In this document: one piece after another, positions 27,421-41,400 of the stretch | Layout of the letters: every line of letters begins with the position of its first letter | Numbering within the stretch: the first letter of the stretch is position 1 | From: Plasmodium malariae | Taxonomy: Eukaryota > Apicomplexa > Aconoidasida > Haemosporida > Plasmodiidae | NCBI RefSeq assembly: GCF_900090045.1 | Contig: NW_021638286.1 | Span: 1 to 64,000, forward strand | Reading direction: 5' to 3' | DNA length: 64,000 bases | The notes under the pieces: model-generated | The model's input: the letters and a program-made list of their open reading frames with translations, nothing else | Database searches by the model: none | What the model was told of the DNA's origin: nothing | Program-made: the position numbers and the translations under genes

Positions 27421-27987
27421 AAAAAATATATAGATGATACTACTGTAAATGTTAATACAATCATTGGAGATAATGAAATACCTTTATATACAGTATAATT
27501 AGAAGGTTTTTGTATTGACGACACCAGACGCTCCAATGAGAATTTAACTGAAACTGAATATATTTGGGATTCAGTATGTTCATTACATTAATTAACATGT
27601 TTTAATATATCTATACATTTAAAATTAGTTATATGATTTTTACTAATACGGTATTCATTTTTTAAAGATTTACCCAATTGTACAAAATTTTTGAAATTTC
27701 GTATAACACATCTTTTTATATGGCTATTATATAGTAAATCATATTTTTATGCAAGGATACGAGTACTATATATATTAAATGAAGTATAAGTAATTCATAG
27801 AATTAGAGAACAAATAATTTCCATTAAATATATAAATAAAAAGAAAGGTTTTGAACACAATATCTTTGTAGAAGAACAACAGAATACATTTCTTTAAGTT
27901 AACAATACTAAAAATAATATAAATAATAAAATAAATCCATTAAATATTGAACATTTAGTTGATTATAACATTTTTTGTAGATTTTGA
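27421..27987 (+). pseudogene. Single-frame coding relic with internal stops, divergent from STP1
   Basis: One frame runs 189 codons with about five internal stops and no frame change. Random DNA this AT-rich would give several times more stops. Readable pieces are YIDDTTVNVNTIIGDNEIP, DDTRRSNENLTETEYIWDSV, FFKDLPNCTKFLKFRITHLF, RIREQIISIKYINKKKGFEHN, IFVEEQQNTF and INPLNIEHLVDYN. An acceptor-like TTTTAG sits at 27413-27418, so this may be an internal exon. The cysteine- and aromatic-rich middle could suit a PIR-like extracellular domain, but I cannot assign it. A fainter copy lies at 6739-6990. It is a dead gene unless the stops are errors. Confidence 0.5.
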
Positions 27988-29747
27988 GATATATAATTTT
28001 TGTAAATATTAAATTATATTTTGTAAATTGAAAATTAATATTATTTTATATTAATCTAGTTTTATTTATATGTATTAATTGTTAATAATATGATATAGAA
28101 AATATAAAAAAGACGTAAAAATAAAATAATGTAAGAAACATATATATATATATAATTGACATATGATATATATACTTAATAAAAATCATATTATATATTT
28201 TTCTGTATATTAAAGTATTTATTCATGATTTATTAATTTAGAGAATATAAAAATTTTAGACAAATACAAATATATTTTTTAATAAAATAGATCATAAGAA
28301 GTTAAGGAATAATGGATACTGCTAAAACTGAAAAGGTTTATTTATAATTAAATGTTTGGAAGGACTTTATTATATAGTGCACTTATTTTTTATATTGTAT
28401 TCCACAATTTATACACATATGATAATATAATTATTTAGAGAGGATAAAGAGTATTATTTGGTGAAATGTTAACTAATGAAAAAAATGTGAGTTATTAATA
28501 TTGTGCGAAAACTTAGAACAAAATAAGGGCATTTATAAAGGTTATACCGAAATTACCATATAATTTAGGACAATAAAGTATCAAAATATTAATTTTAATA
28601 AAATATTATTTATTTATATATATATGTTAATTTATATTGATGTACCTGTAAAATATATTACAGGCATAGTATAATTCTAAAAGAATATATAAAAAATAAT
28701 AGATTCCTTCTAACGTTATTAATATAAAAATTACTAAAGCATGTGTAATAGTAATATGTATTGTTATGCTTTCTAATTTGTTGTGTATATTATATATGCT
28801 GTATATAATTTGTATATATATTTCTTCTGATATACTTTTAAATTTTTAAAAGTTTCAACAATATTTCTGTACAAACTTTACCTTTAAGAAGTTTTTTGTT
28901 TTTCACTGTGTTAATATTTTTTTCTAAATATATATAATTAAAAAAAAAAAATTTCTTAAATATAGAGTATTAATATATATATTTTTCATTTAATAATAAA
29001 AGTGAAAATTATACTTAATTAAAAAATATGATTTTCTAATTCTATAATAAAAAATTAAAATATCGTTATTTATTTACATTTAATGTATATATTTTATTTA
29101 TATAGAAATCATTGAGTGAGTAATTCAATTTTTTAAATATACTATACAGCATGAAGAAAAGCATGTATTATAATTAGTGAAACAATGAAATTTTTACAAA
29201 ATATATATATTTTGAATTTGTTAATACCATTATATTATTGTTGTAAAAGTTAATCTTTTTTTTATAATTAATAACAACATTTTTCGAAATAGGGTATTTA
29301 TAAAATAGGAATCAATAGTAATAAAACTTCACAATAGTAATTATTCTAGAAATACCTATATCATTAGCATTTATCTATATTTTATACATTCTATATTGTA
29401 AATGAATTCAAAATTTCCAAGTGATAAAAAAACATAAAGAAGAAATTTGTTTAATTACACCAATAAGTAATTAAATTAGTGTTGGCAATACATATAAATA
29501 TATTGAAATTCGGTAATTTTTATTGAAGTTAACTTTTTATAAATAATATCAATTAAATAAATTATAGCGTTCTTTATTAGGTTTTTTTTATTTTTTTGGA
29601 CTATGCAGTAAAATACTATATATATGTCAGTTGTTTAAGAAAAAATATTAGAGAAAAAATAAAAGAGATATTTCCTATTGCTTGAAGTGTATAACGTGAC
29701 GTTAATTTTTTTTTTATTTTATATATTACAATATTACAGATTATAAT
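27988..29747. other. AT-rich intergenic region before first fam-l gene
   Basis: No gene was found. A GGTAAT at 29512-29517 may correspond to the AAGGTAA-type box seen about 200-220 bp upstream of other family members. Confidence 0.4.
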
Positions 29748-30713
29748 ATGGAACAAAATATTAGTATTATATTTCTAATCAAAATTTTAATGTTTATCCT
29801 TATAATTCGGATGTGTCATTTTTACAGTGACATGGTATGATAAAATACATTGATGACACTTGTACGAATACTAATTTTATTGTTTAATTTCATTAATTTG
29901 TTTTTTATATTGGGAATATTTATCAGTTTATATAGGAAATTTTTACATTTTTTTTTTTTTTAGAGTAGGTTTAACAAAATTTTGGATGAAAATTATGGTT
30001 TTGGTAGAAAGTTAGGTATACGAATTTATCGATTATTAGGAATTTGTATAGGCGATATTTATCCATATGTTGCAGATTTAGAATTAAAGATACCATATAA
30101 AAAAAAAAAAAAGAACAAACAATTATTTATTTTTGATAATGAAAAATGGGACGAAAAAAAAAAAGAAAAATTATATAGAAATGCATTATATAAGGAAAAA
30201 TTGATTAAGAAACTTATGAAAAATAAATGTACCATGCTTCATGGATCATATTCTCATTATGAAAAAAAAGTAATGAATGGACTAAATGATAATGCTTTTT
30301 TTGAAAAAATGATGTTAATTAATGATAAGGATTACAACAAATTAAAGCGTAAAAAATATGGATTAAGAATTTGCTCACTTATATTATTGTTCGTATTGGT
30401 ATTAATTGTACCTATAGTAGATTTATCATTAAGTAATTTTAGTTCTGTAGGTAAATTATTAAATACATTATGTACTTTAGTATATGGAACAGCATCTACT
30501 TCGGGGCAACAAATTGAAGGTAATTCGGGAACTTTTTGGTCCTCTACATGTCAATTGAGTAATCTGACAGGAATTAAAGTATTTGGTGTTCTAGTATATT
30601 GTTTACCTATCATAATATTGGGAATTATACTTATACTAGGAATTTCTTCTTATTATAAAAATTCTATAAAATATAAAAAAATTAGGTTTTTGGAAGCGTT
30701 CAACGAATGGTAA
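29748..30713 (+). CDS. Plasmodium exported protein, fam-l type, two exons, intact
   Basis: Exon 1 is 29748-29834 (MEQNISIIFLIKILMFILII, 29 codons). The intron is 29835-29963 (129 nt) and exon 2 is 29964-30713. The product is about 278 residues. Exon 1 supplies the hydrophobic signal. The export-motif position reads YRLLGICIGD (R52, L54) but has Ile where PEXEL has E/Q/D, so this copy has a degenerate motif. A lysine-rich middle region contains SYSHYEKKVM, the counterpart of the KYSHLEKKIFKELDY signature. KKYGLRI introduces TM1 (~163-185), a polar loop follows, then TM2 (~235-258), with YYKNSIKYKKI at the tail. The loop carries several Ser/Thr/Gly and two cysteines, unlike its neighbours. Function unknown; predicted fold and location come from the family only. 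Confidence 0.85.
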
Positions 30714-32676
30714 GGAATATATTTATTTCTGTAAGGAAGCCTTTAATGAGATATTAAATATAATAATAATTTCCAAAATATTATACATGAATACATATAC
30801 ATATATATATATATACGAATTTATTTTTATTTGTAAATATAAAAAAAATGTATTTTTATATTTTTTGTACATTTCAATGTTTGAAATTTTTTTAATTTGT
30901 AATATAATGTGTTCATTCATCTGAATTAATTATTATTGCTTAATATATATATTTCTGAGTATATGAAATTTTTAGTGAAATATATATATTTGTAAGTTAG
31001 AATTTATATACAAGAACTCAATATAATTTTATTGAATTTACTCATTAATTTACATTTTAATTAAAAATATTGGTGCTTTATATTGTTTATAATTTTCTGA
31101 TATAAAATTATTATTTTGTAAGGTTATTAAGAAAACAAATTATTATATTTACATTAAGAATTAATATTCCTTTTTTTTTACATGAGAAGAAGTGGTTATA
31201 TTTATTGTATTTATATGTTTTTTTTTGTTTTTTCATGTGTAATATGGTATTTTAAGTATAATTTTTTTTTATTTTCTGTTAATTTCTTAATTCAATCGTT
31301 GGAAAAATAATCGTTTCTTAAGAGAAAAATAAAAAAATAAATTTAGCTTTTTTACGGTAATATTTTGTGAATAAATTAATTTTATAATTGTTATATGGTC
31401 TACATCACATACGTAGAACAAATAAATGAGGAGATAATGTTTTTTTTTAAGTACTATTATAAAGAATAATTTTTATTTATCTGTATTCATTGCTTAAAAA
31501 GAATCTGTAAGATGATTTATCTGGCAAAATATATTTACAAATATACCATACATAAACTAATATATTAGCTATAAAATTGTCCGTACAAAAGTTACCTAAT
31601 AATAAATTTTGGTAAATGATATTATTAAACATCTCTATTTCTAATTTGCATATAATAAACTATATATTAATATCATAAGAAAATTTATACGATTTGGAAT
31701 TTTCAAAATTATGATAATACCTTCAAAGATTTATGTACTTATTTTACTAAAGGTTTCCTTTTTATTTTTCTCATATATTTATATTGCCTCATGCATATAT
31801 GTATAGGTAAAAAATAAAAACATTTAGTGGATTAATTCTAATATTTACTATTTAGAAATAATAAAACAAATTAGATTCAATTAAGTATTAAATATTTTAA
31901 AAATATGACACAAAGATAAAAACTTATTTTTTATTTAATTTTTAAATATATGTAATTTGTAATAGATTGAACAATATATTTTAAACTGAATTTTCAAAAT
32001 ATAGAACAAGCCATTATCTAATGTAACTTTTATGTGAAAACTAAAAAATATATTTTATTTTACACTACAAAGAACGTTGTATATGCTATTGACTACTTTA
32101 TTAATTATTTAACTTATATTAGAGTTATAATAATTAATATTTTATAAAATAAATAACACGCTTTTTCAAAGTGTAATATCCTAGGAATTATAATTAACAA
32201 TAGGAAAATGTCATTAAAATTAGAAAACACTATCCTAATATATAAAATATTGCAATAGATTTATATCCTATACGTATTATGATGTAAACTAAATGATTAT
32301 TTAGAAATTCTAATATATCACATATTTTTTTTACAGTGAAAAATTTCTATAAATAAAACTTACAATTAGTCGAGCATATGGAATAATTAACTTATATATT
32401 TTGAATATTTATTAATGAATTAAAATTACAGTATTTATTTTTAAAGTTATTTTTTTCATTTATAACCAAAATATTAATATTTTATAATATATTTTTAAAA
32501 GTATTTTACTTGGATATATTGTAATATGCATTTTAGTTATATAACATTTTTTTCTTTCTTTGAAGTAATAATAAACAAAAATTGAAAAAATATATAAAGT
32601 ACTATATGTCATTGAATATATAACACTTATTATAAATATAATTCTTTTTAAATATATTACAACTTTGGAAAACTTT
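30714..32676. other. AT-rich spacer between two fam-l genes
   Basis: No gene. The minus-strand frame 30723-30920 is low complexity. A block near 31087-31135 (ATATAAAATTATTATTTTG) may be a degraded version of the downstream element seen after other fam-l genes. Confidence 0.45.
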
Positions 32677-33624
32677 ATGATGGAACAAAAAATTGTGTTG
32701 TTATTTATTAATATTTCAACGTTTATACTTTTAACTTGGATATGTCACTTTTGCAGTGGAATGGTATGGTAGTATTATTCAAAGAAATCTCTATTATTTA
32801 TATTGTAATTAATTTTTTTTATTTTTGATTTTTTTTAGGATGAGAATATTTTTTTATTTAAATAAGAAATATTTACGTTTTTTTTCTTTTAGAACACATT
32901 AAAGGAGAATTTGGATGAAAAATACAATATTAGCAGACATTTAAATACTAGTAATTATCGATTATTAGCAAAATATAAGCAGGAAAAGGATTCAAGTATT
33001 GCAAATTTTAAAGAAGAAATGCCACATAAAGAAGTGAAAGAAAAAAAAAATATATCTAATAATAAAAAAGAAACAGAAGGAAAACACAAACAATCTTGTA
33101 GAAGTTCATTGTATATTGAGGAATATGGAAAAAATATTGAAAAAAATAAATGTGGTTTAACTAAAACAAAAAAGTATTTCGATTTTGAGAAAAAAATATT
33201 TAAAGAACTTGATTATGAAGATTATGTTAAAAATATCAAGAATATTGATTATAAGGTACATAAAAAGTTAGCACGTAAAAAACGAAGAATACGAATTGCT
33301 TTACTTTTGTTATTTATCTTGATATTGATACTACCCATATTAGATCTTTCATTAGAAAAAATTACTGAGGGTGGTTTGTTGGGTTTATTATACTTGTTAT
33401 ATCCAACATCTGGAGAAGCACCTGGAGTAGATGGGTCTTTGGTTACATTGTTAAGCAAAGATGGATGGGGTAATTTAGTAAAAATATGTGCATCAACTAC
33501 TTTCATTTATTGCGTACCTATCCTTATATTTGTTGTTATATTTATATTAGGGATGGTTTATTACTATAAAAAAGTTATAAAATATGAAAATATGAAGTTC
33601 AAAAAAAGATTAAATAAGAAGTAA
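32677..33624 (+). CDS. Plasmodium exported protein, fam-l type, two exons, intact
   Basis: Exon 1 is 32677-32763. Two in-frame ATGs are adjacent; the second, at 32680, gives the usual MEQK start. The signal is VLLFINISTFILLTWICHF. The intron is 32764-32892 (129 nt) and exon 2 is 32893-33624, giving about 271-272 residues. The export-motif region is YRLLAKYKQ (R52, L54, Lys at the E/Q/D position), the common fam-l form. KYFDFEKKIFKELDYEDYV is the family signature. TM1 is ~164-183 and TM2 ~232-253, with YYYKKVIKYENMKF after TM2. The loop between the helices is short and glycine-rich. It forms a tandem pair with the gene at 29.7 kb in the same orientation, 2 kb apart. The minus-strand frame inside it is a shadow. 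Confidence 0.88.
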
Positions 33625-36600
33625 CATGTGTTTTTCTGTAAAGATGAATTTACCTGTATAGTCATATCTTTGGTTATATACATAACAAGTATAACAATAA
33701 CTATTTATATAATATAAATACACTTAAATATACCAGACTTTTTATTGGGAAACAGTAAAAACATATGAACTTAATTTTTTTGTTATTTTGAATTTTTGAC
33801 TGTATGGAAAATTTTATATTTGTATATTAAGTAATGACTTTATCTTAACTAATTATTTAATCTACTTATATACATATTCGTGTTATAATAGGTTTCATGA
33901 ATAATATATATATATGAGATAAAAGTAATATATAATTGAATAATTCATATATATTTATTTGAGTGTGCTAGTTTCTATTTGAATGTAATTTTATCTTTTC
34001 TGATTTTTATCTGTTTTTAGTCTAAAATGATTGCTTGTTTAGGTAACTATGAATATATATTATTATTTTTAAATTAACAATAAATATGTTTAATTATGTA
34101 TTAATTGAATATTCATATGTAATTTCTATTACAGTAGCACATATATATGTTTTTTTTTTTTTCACCAAAAGCAAATCTTCATATATATTCTATAATATGT
34201 GTTTTATATTAAATATTTTACAAGAGGTACTATATGTAAAAACATTTTTAAAAGATTTGATTTATTATATTGACTAAATGCAAATTATAAATATATAATA
34301 TAATAATGTATTTTTTAATTATGGATTAATAACAATTTCCTGCGGACTCAGATATTGTGAATCATTTCAATTAATTGAAATATTTAAAGCACAGTTGTTT
34401 GTGCTTCTAATTGTAGTGTTAACTCAACGTTTCACAAATTACTTGAATATGTATTTTATTCAAAGTACATATTTAAATAATATACATATTTTATTTATAT
34501 TAGATATCATTGAAAGATTAAATTATTGGAAAATAATGAAGAAAATGTTAATAGATAATTTGTTGGATTTATTTCTAAATAACATTTATTTAATGTTAAA
34601 TAGGGGAATGTTTATATATCATTTCTAAATATTACCTGTGTAATTATTTTCGTATTTCACTAATAATTATATTAGATATAAGGAAATAACTTCATATTAT
34701 ATAAAATATTTTGAGTACACTATATTATACTGTATTTTTGGTTACTTTAAAATTTTAATATTAAATCGTAAAATAATATTTTTCAATTATTTTTTGTACT
34801 TCTAATATATTATGGTTTATATTTACATTCAAAATAGCGTAGGAAACTACAAACATACCTAACGAATGTATATAAATTATAACAGATATATATTAAAATT
34901 CATTTTGAGTATCAGTGTTAAAAATTATAATAAATAAATGATAAGCATTAAGAGGGAAATACTTACATAGTACACAAAAAGGATATATAATTGTATGAAT
35001 TTCAAGTATATAAAAATTATATGAAGAATAGAAATGGAATTACAAATAATATAATCCTGAACGTTTAAATTGTATTAAGTTCAGCTTTTGAGTATAATTA
35101 AATTCCAATAATTGATAATATAAGTACAAAGTAAATAAATATAGAATATAGTGATTATATGAACTGTAATGTGATAATTTAAAAAAATATATATTAATAA
35201 AAGAATGTATTAAATATAGAATATTTTTAAATAGATATTAATTTATATATACAGAAACTTAAATATTAAATTAAAATATATATATTAATAAATATATTTT
35301 ATATGTTAAATAATTTTTTATTATATTATTATTGCAAAATTATTAGATGGTGTATATCATTATTTTTATTATAAACATAATTGTACATTACGTTTAATTT
35401 TTTTAAGAAATTATATATAGTGAAAAATATGCTTAGAAAAGTGAATTCTTTAAGCACAAAAATATAAGTACATTTTATAGTGATTAAACAGAATAATTCA
35501 ATTTAAATATTTTAATAATACACTATGATTCCTATTGTTAATTACATTAGTATTTATAAATACATGGTTTTTATATTTATATGCTAATTATTTTTATTTA
35601 ACGAACATTATAATATTAATAACGAAAAAAGTAACTAATAGTAAAATGGTTTTCAAAAGCATAATATATAAATGAAAATAAATATATATATTTTATAAAT
35701 ATTCTTAATTTCAATTTAAAAAATATGAACTATACATGTAAAAATTCTTAGAGGATATAAATACTTTTTAGCTTAATTGCAATAATTATAAGTTTTATTT
35801 TTGATGATGAATTAACTACATTAATAAAAAATTATTGAGAAAAAAAAAAAAAAGACTTATCACATTTAACTGTTCTGAAGAATAGGTAAATATCGTGTTG
35901 GTATATTTGTCATGGAATGATATCTTTAAATAAAAATTAAAATACCGTTGAATTAACAGTTGTTATCATTATTTAGTGTATTTTCTAAATGATTTAATAA
36001 AGTAAATGAAAAATAATTATGAGTATTTAAGAAAGAATGGTTAAAATAAATATATATAATATTTTTTTTTTAATATCAAAAAAAAAAATATTTTGAATGT
36101 TAAAAATATTAATGATAAGGAGTATATATATGTATTTATTTAATGTATGAAATATATGTATAGTAAGACAAATTTAAATAGAATTAATAAAGATATTTAT
36201 TAAATTATATTTTAAATAAAAATATTCTATTTGTATTCAAATGTCTCACATGATGGTAATTTTGAAGCATAAGGAAAAATAATTGTAAAGTATAACATTA
36301 ACTTTTAGTAATAGATATTGTGGTATAATAAATTAATTTAAATGTAATACAGAATACTCAGTATAGTAAATAAAGAATTAAAATGAAAATAATTGTTTTT
36401 GGTTTAAATAAATTTAAGCTTTTATGCGATACATATTATATATAAAGTATGTTTTTTTTCTGAATATATAATATCATCGCGTTATATTGAGTGACATTAC
36501 GTTAGTCTTTGTAATATTTATATAATTAAAGAAAAAAAAAGTTCTTCAAAAAAATGTTAATAAAATATTCTTTAAAAACGTAATCTGAATAAGTTACTTT

Positions 36601-37792
36601 TTAGAACTTAGTCATTCATTACTAATATTGATATTCACTATAATTTTATTCTATTTAGCATTTTATGATATCCATTAAACATATGAATTTAAGTAAGAAT
36701 ATGAGTAATATCATATTAGTATATATAAATATACATTATATGTGAAAATATTGTTTAATATATGAATTTTATTTTTAATGAAAACCTTGTATACATATAT
36801 GGTAAAATGAAAAGTCATTGTAGACATAAAGAAAACAACTGAAAAACACTTTATACATTACTTCAGGATATTTAGAAGTAATAAAACTTTTTCATATGTA
36901 AGATAAAGGAAATAATTCATCTTTTATAGTTATACTTTATCGTATATTTTTATTTACAGCAATATATCATTATATTAAAAAAAGTTCTTAATATCTTTTA
37001 ATCATAAGTAAAAAAAATATATTTTTAATATTTATAAGTTTTCAGAAGTGCACATAATATTATTACATTCACTTTAATGGATTTTATTGTTGAATTATTA
37101 TAAGAGTTCATAATATAAATAATAATAAGTAGAAAATTTTTATTTATGTTTTTTATAAAATATGTTATATATTATTCATTCTCTTATTTTTTAATATATT
37201 AAACCTATTATCATTCTAAAATTATATTATTAACCCGAAACAATTTTTTTATCTAAGCATTTGAAATTTATTGTTCTAACAAATATTTTATTCTATATTA
37301 ATGTCTAAATACATAAATAAATGTTGTATGTATATATAATAATGTAAAAATAAATTAAATATAGATATGTTTTTTACATAAAACATAAAGAACTATATAG
37401 GAGATTATTACAATAACTTATTGTTAATTTATTCTCATTTATTAGAATTTTATAGTAATACCTGTAAACATATGATTATACATGTAATTTACGTAATAAT
37501 ATTTATGAAGTGTTTTGAATATTATAATGTATATATTATTTCATATTAATTTCTTAAAATTTTTAATATATTTATATTCTCTAATTTTTATTTCATTTTA
37601 TTTTTTTACTTTACTAGTAAGAGTGCAGAGACAAGTAAGAAACAATAAATTTCTGTGCAATTTGACTATATTGATGATTATAATTTTCAAGGTTTTCCAA
37701 AATCATATGCATTAATAAAATCTTTGAAGGAAGATGATAATAATTTATATTAAAATGGTTGAAAGGTTATTAATAATAGAAAATAGAAAAAA
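33625..37792. other. AT-rich intergenic region with fam-l downstream element
   Basis: The only notable item is a 22-nt element at 34021-34042 beginning TCTAAAATGATT, preceded by TTTTTAG and followed by GTAACT. Open frames at 34086-34277, 34395-34628 and 37515-37715 are Phe/Tyr/Ile-rich and not credible as genes. Confidence 0.5.
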
Positions 37793-38418
37793 TTTCTATC
37801 TACGTTAATACCTAGAATCTCTAATAGTGATAATGCTACTGAAAGTATTAGCGAGTCAGAGTAATGTAATATATTGTATGAATGATTGAACAAAAAAAAC
37901 AAAGATTATATATCGAAAAGATATGAATGTAAATGTAAAAGGGTATTATGGGATAACTTTATTGAGAGGTTGTGGCATGAATTAAATGAGGAAGCGGTTG
38001 AAGAATTTTTATGTAATAGAAGTACTAGTACCTATAACTGTACTGCTTTACCTCAAATTAAGATTGCCTTAACTTTGGGTTTTACACTTCTGGGAACTTT
38101 TCTTATTACTTTTTTTCTTTTGTATAACGTATAATTAGAATTATCGTTAAAAATTACGAAAATTTAGAACAACATGTGAACTTGATTATCATTAAAATAT
38201 TATTATTATAGATATGCATATCATATTTCATTATTTTTCATTTTATATAATAGTTTAGTCCCGTTAGACTGAGGATTAAGTAATGTCTTTGTAAAAAATA
38301 GAGAAAAATACTCAAAATAATTCCAGAAGAATCACGTGAATCATTGGAAAGAACTTCTTAAAATTGGACTTCACATTCCGAAAGCGGAAGAATTAGGATT
38401 CATTACCATTATGTATGA
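37793..38418 (+). pseudogene. PIR-like 3' end: ectodomain end, TM, intron and cytoplasmic tail
   Basis: One frame from 37793 reads STLIPRISNSDNATESISESE, two stops, then a clean 81-codon stretch (NKKNKDYISKRYECKCKR, WDNFIERLWHELNEEAVEEF). A TM helix follows (IALTLGFTLLGTFLITFFLLY). A GT-AG intron (38129-38253, 125 nt) interrupts immediately after the TM in phase 0. The next exon opens FSPVRLRIK, which corresponds to the FTPxGxxxR start of PIR cytoplasmic tails. It continues in the same frame, with three stops, through PEESRESLERTS and SGRIRIHYHYV to TGA at 38416-38418. The TM/intron/FTP architecture fits PIR (vir/kir-like) genes, but the tryptophan-bearing ectodomain segment does not, and another surface family is possible. 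All damage is point stops, with no indels. Confidence 0.55.
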
Positions 38419-41400
38419 AATTCTTGATTTAGATATAACGAAGTAAATGGAATTAATGTTCGTATCGATATTAGCAGTGAAATTTTTATCTAATAACAAT
38501 ATATTATGAAACAAAAAAATAAAAATAACATAGTAGGAATATATTTAAGCAATACAAATATTACAAAAATAATATTTATCACTTAAAGCAGAAGATATAA
38601 ATGTTATTGCTATGTTGTATATAATCTATTAGAAAATTTTCTTTTATATTATAGATTAGCAAAAATATACATGAATAATATATCATATTTTATTTAATAA
38701 ATTATATATATCCTTTAAGAAATATTATTAGATATAACTTTTTTAATTATATTAAACTGCATAATAGGTATATAAAAAGTATTTATGCTTTATGTATTCA
38801 CTTTAATTTATAGGAAATACTATTTTTTTAGATGCTTCAGTTGTTATTATGGTTTATATATATCTAATATTATTTTATTAAATATCGATATAAATATGCA
38901 TAGGATATATTAATTAATATAAATAGAAAAATTTTAAATCAAGTTTCTAAAATAATTTCATATAAAAAGATAAAAAGAATTATGAAACATCTTGTGTATT
39001 TCCAGAATAATAATAATATACTTGCAGATATTATTACAATATCTATTTATATAATCTATAGAGTATATATTATGTTGTAAAGACACATAAATAACATATC
39101 TTTTATTCTTACTATATATAATAATTATTATAATACATTATATTACCATGTTTTTCAATTCTGTCTTTCTATATATTTCATATATATTTTTTTTGCATAT
39201 CATAGCAGTAATAATAAATAATAACATTTCCATTAGTAATATAAGAAAATGATAATAAATAATTCTAATGTAGCGTTACATGTATATAATTCTAACAAAA
39301 ATACTATTATAATTTTTCATGTTATAAATTATATATGCTACATAAGAGCATTATCATGCTTGAGTTATTTAATATTTTTTATATGTATAACTATATATTT
39401 TTATTTACATTTAAAGTGAGATAATATTTTTGTTAGTACGATTGTATAGAATATATATTAATTTATTTTGTATATACAATATGAAATATGTTTTTATATA
39501 TATTTTTTTGATTTACGTGTAAATATTGCTAAGAAGTATATATATATATAATAGGAAAAAGAAATAAGAAATATATATACATATAAAATGAAAAATTATT
39601 TTGTCGTTCATCTGTTTTAATATATCTTTATTAATTATATATAAGATATTAGTTTAAATTTTTGTCTATGATCTCTATATTAAGAGATTATACATATATA
39701 GTAAATGAATTATTTTATGAATTTCATTATTAATAATTTAGTAGATATTTATATAACATTGTTTTTTGCATAAAGTATAAACTCCTAGAATAACATAAAA
39801 TGTATACTCCATATAATTAATTGAATTCTACTATAATAATAAAAATATTGAGTCCCAAATTATCGGTGAATATTGTATATTAGCATAACTTATATTAATT
39901 AATTGTGTTTATTAATTAGAAATAAAGCTGTCCAAAAATTAAGTATTACCTTTTTTAAAATATACAATTTTAGTAAATTGTTAAATAGTATAAAATTAAC
40001 AAAAAAAAAAAATAAAAATAAAAAAATAACACATGCAAAAAATTTTAAATATTTTGAATATATTTAATGATATAATTAATTATGCACGAAAAAATAGGTA
40101 AGTATACTTGAAAATCTTAAAATACATAGAAATAGACAATAAGTTTCAAGGAACACATAATACGAAAAATAAATGTTATTTCCTATTGGCAAATAAAAGT
40201 TACGTTGTATTAGTTTAAGTATAAGAGTATAAACCAATAAAACTGATATATAGAAAATGAATATATAAAATTAGATATATATATAGTATAATTTATAGAT
40301 AATTACAACACCTGGAATAATTCATAAAAAACAAATATCATATTATTATATGTCTTTTTCTCCAATATATATTATGGTTTTTCATAATTTAAAAAATATA
40401 TAATTAATTTAAGTGGCAGTTATACTATGAAATGTGAAAATATATATATGAATTATAGTGTTATTTATAAATGACATAAAGTCATATTGTTAACAGAAAT
40501 TATATAGTTCATTATTGCAACATAATTCTATAAATTGAAAAAAATTAAATATTTTCAACAAATTTTAATTGAAATGAAAAATAAATTGTATTATGTATAT
40601 TTAATAAGCTAAAAAATTAATGAGTCTAAAAATTAAAAAAAAAAAAATAGAATTTTCCTATTTAAAAAAAATGTATTCAATATATAATAAATATTATGTA
40701 GAACTATGTTACATATTTTAATTAGAGCGAATACAATATACCTATAAAAGCATATTTAAAAAGATAATATTTTATATATGTAAATAACACAATTTAATTA
40801 ATATTATCATAAAGCACTATGAATACATAATGTATATGCATTAAATTATATTTATTACTTCTATATAGGATATAATATACATTTTAAAGCAGCAATTGCA
40901 TAAACCGTTACTATATGTGTATAAGCTTTTTTATTCTTAACATCAAAAGTTAAAATATTTAATTATAATATATTATTCTGCGAAAATAATATAAATAAGT
41001 ATATAAAAGTTTTTTTGTTAAGGTGCACTATATTGGTAAGAAATAATAAAAATATATTATTTAAATATATAAAATAGAAGGAATATTATATAGGATTTTA
41101 ATAATAATAAGTGTTTCAATTATTTACGAATAAGATAAATAATATATGTACTTATTGTTTTATTATTATACTTTCTTTATTGATAATACAATTTATTTTA
41201 TAAAAATTTATAGAATATCTATGATATAGTAAAATAAGAAAAAAAGATATGATTTTTCATTATTGGATAGATACAGAAGCAAATTATTTTAACAGTTATA
41301 TTCTGATAATAATCAATTTAATACCAGAATAATATATTTTATTATTTTTTATTTTATTGTATTATGTTATATTAAGTATTCTTTAAATTCATATTTTTAA

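Noticed and set aside
34086..34628. Two short plus-strand frames after the second fam-l gene
   Set aside because: Phe/Tyr/Ile/Asn-rich, no splice context and no family resemblance.
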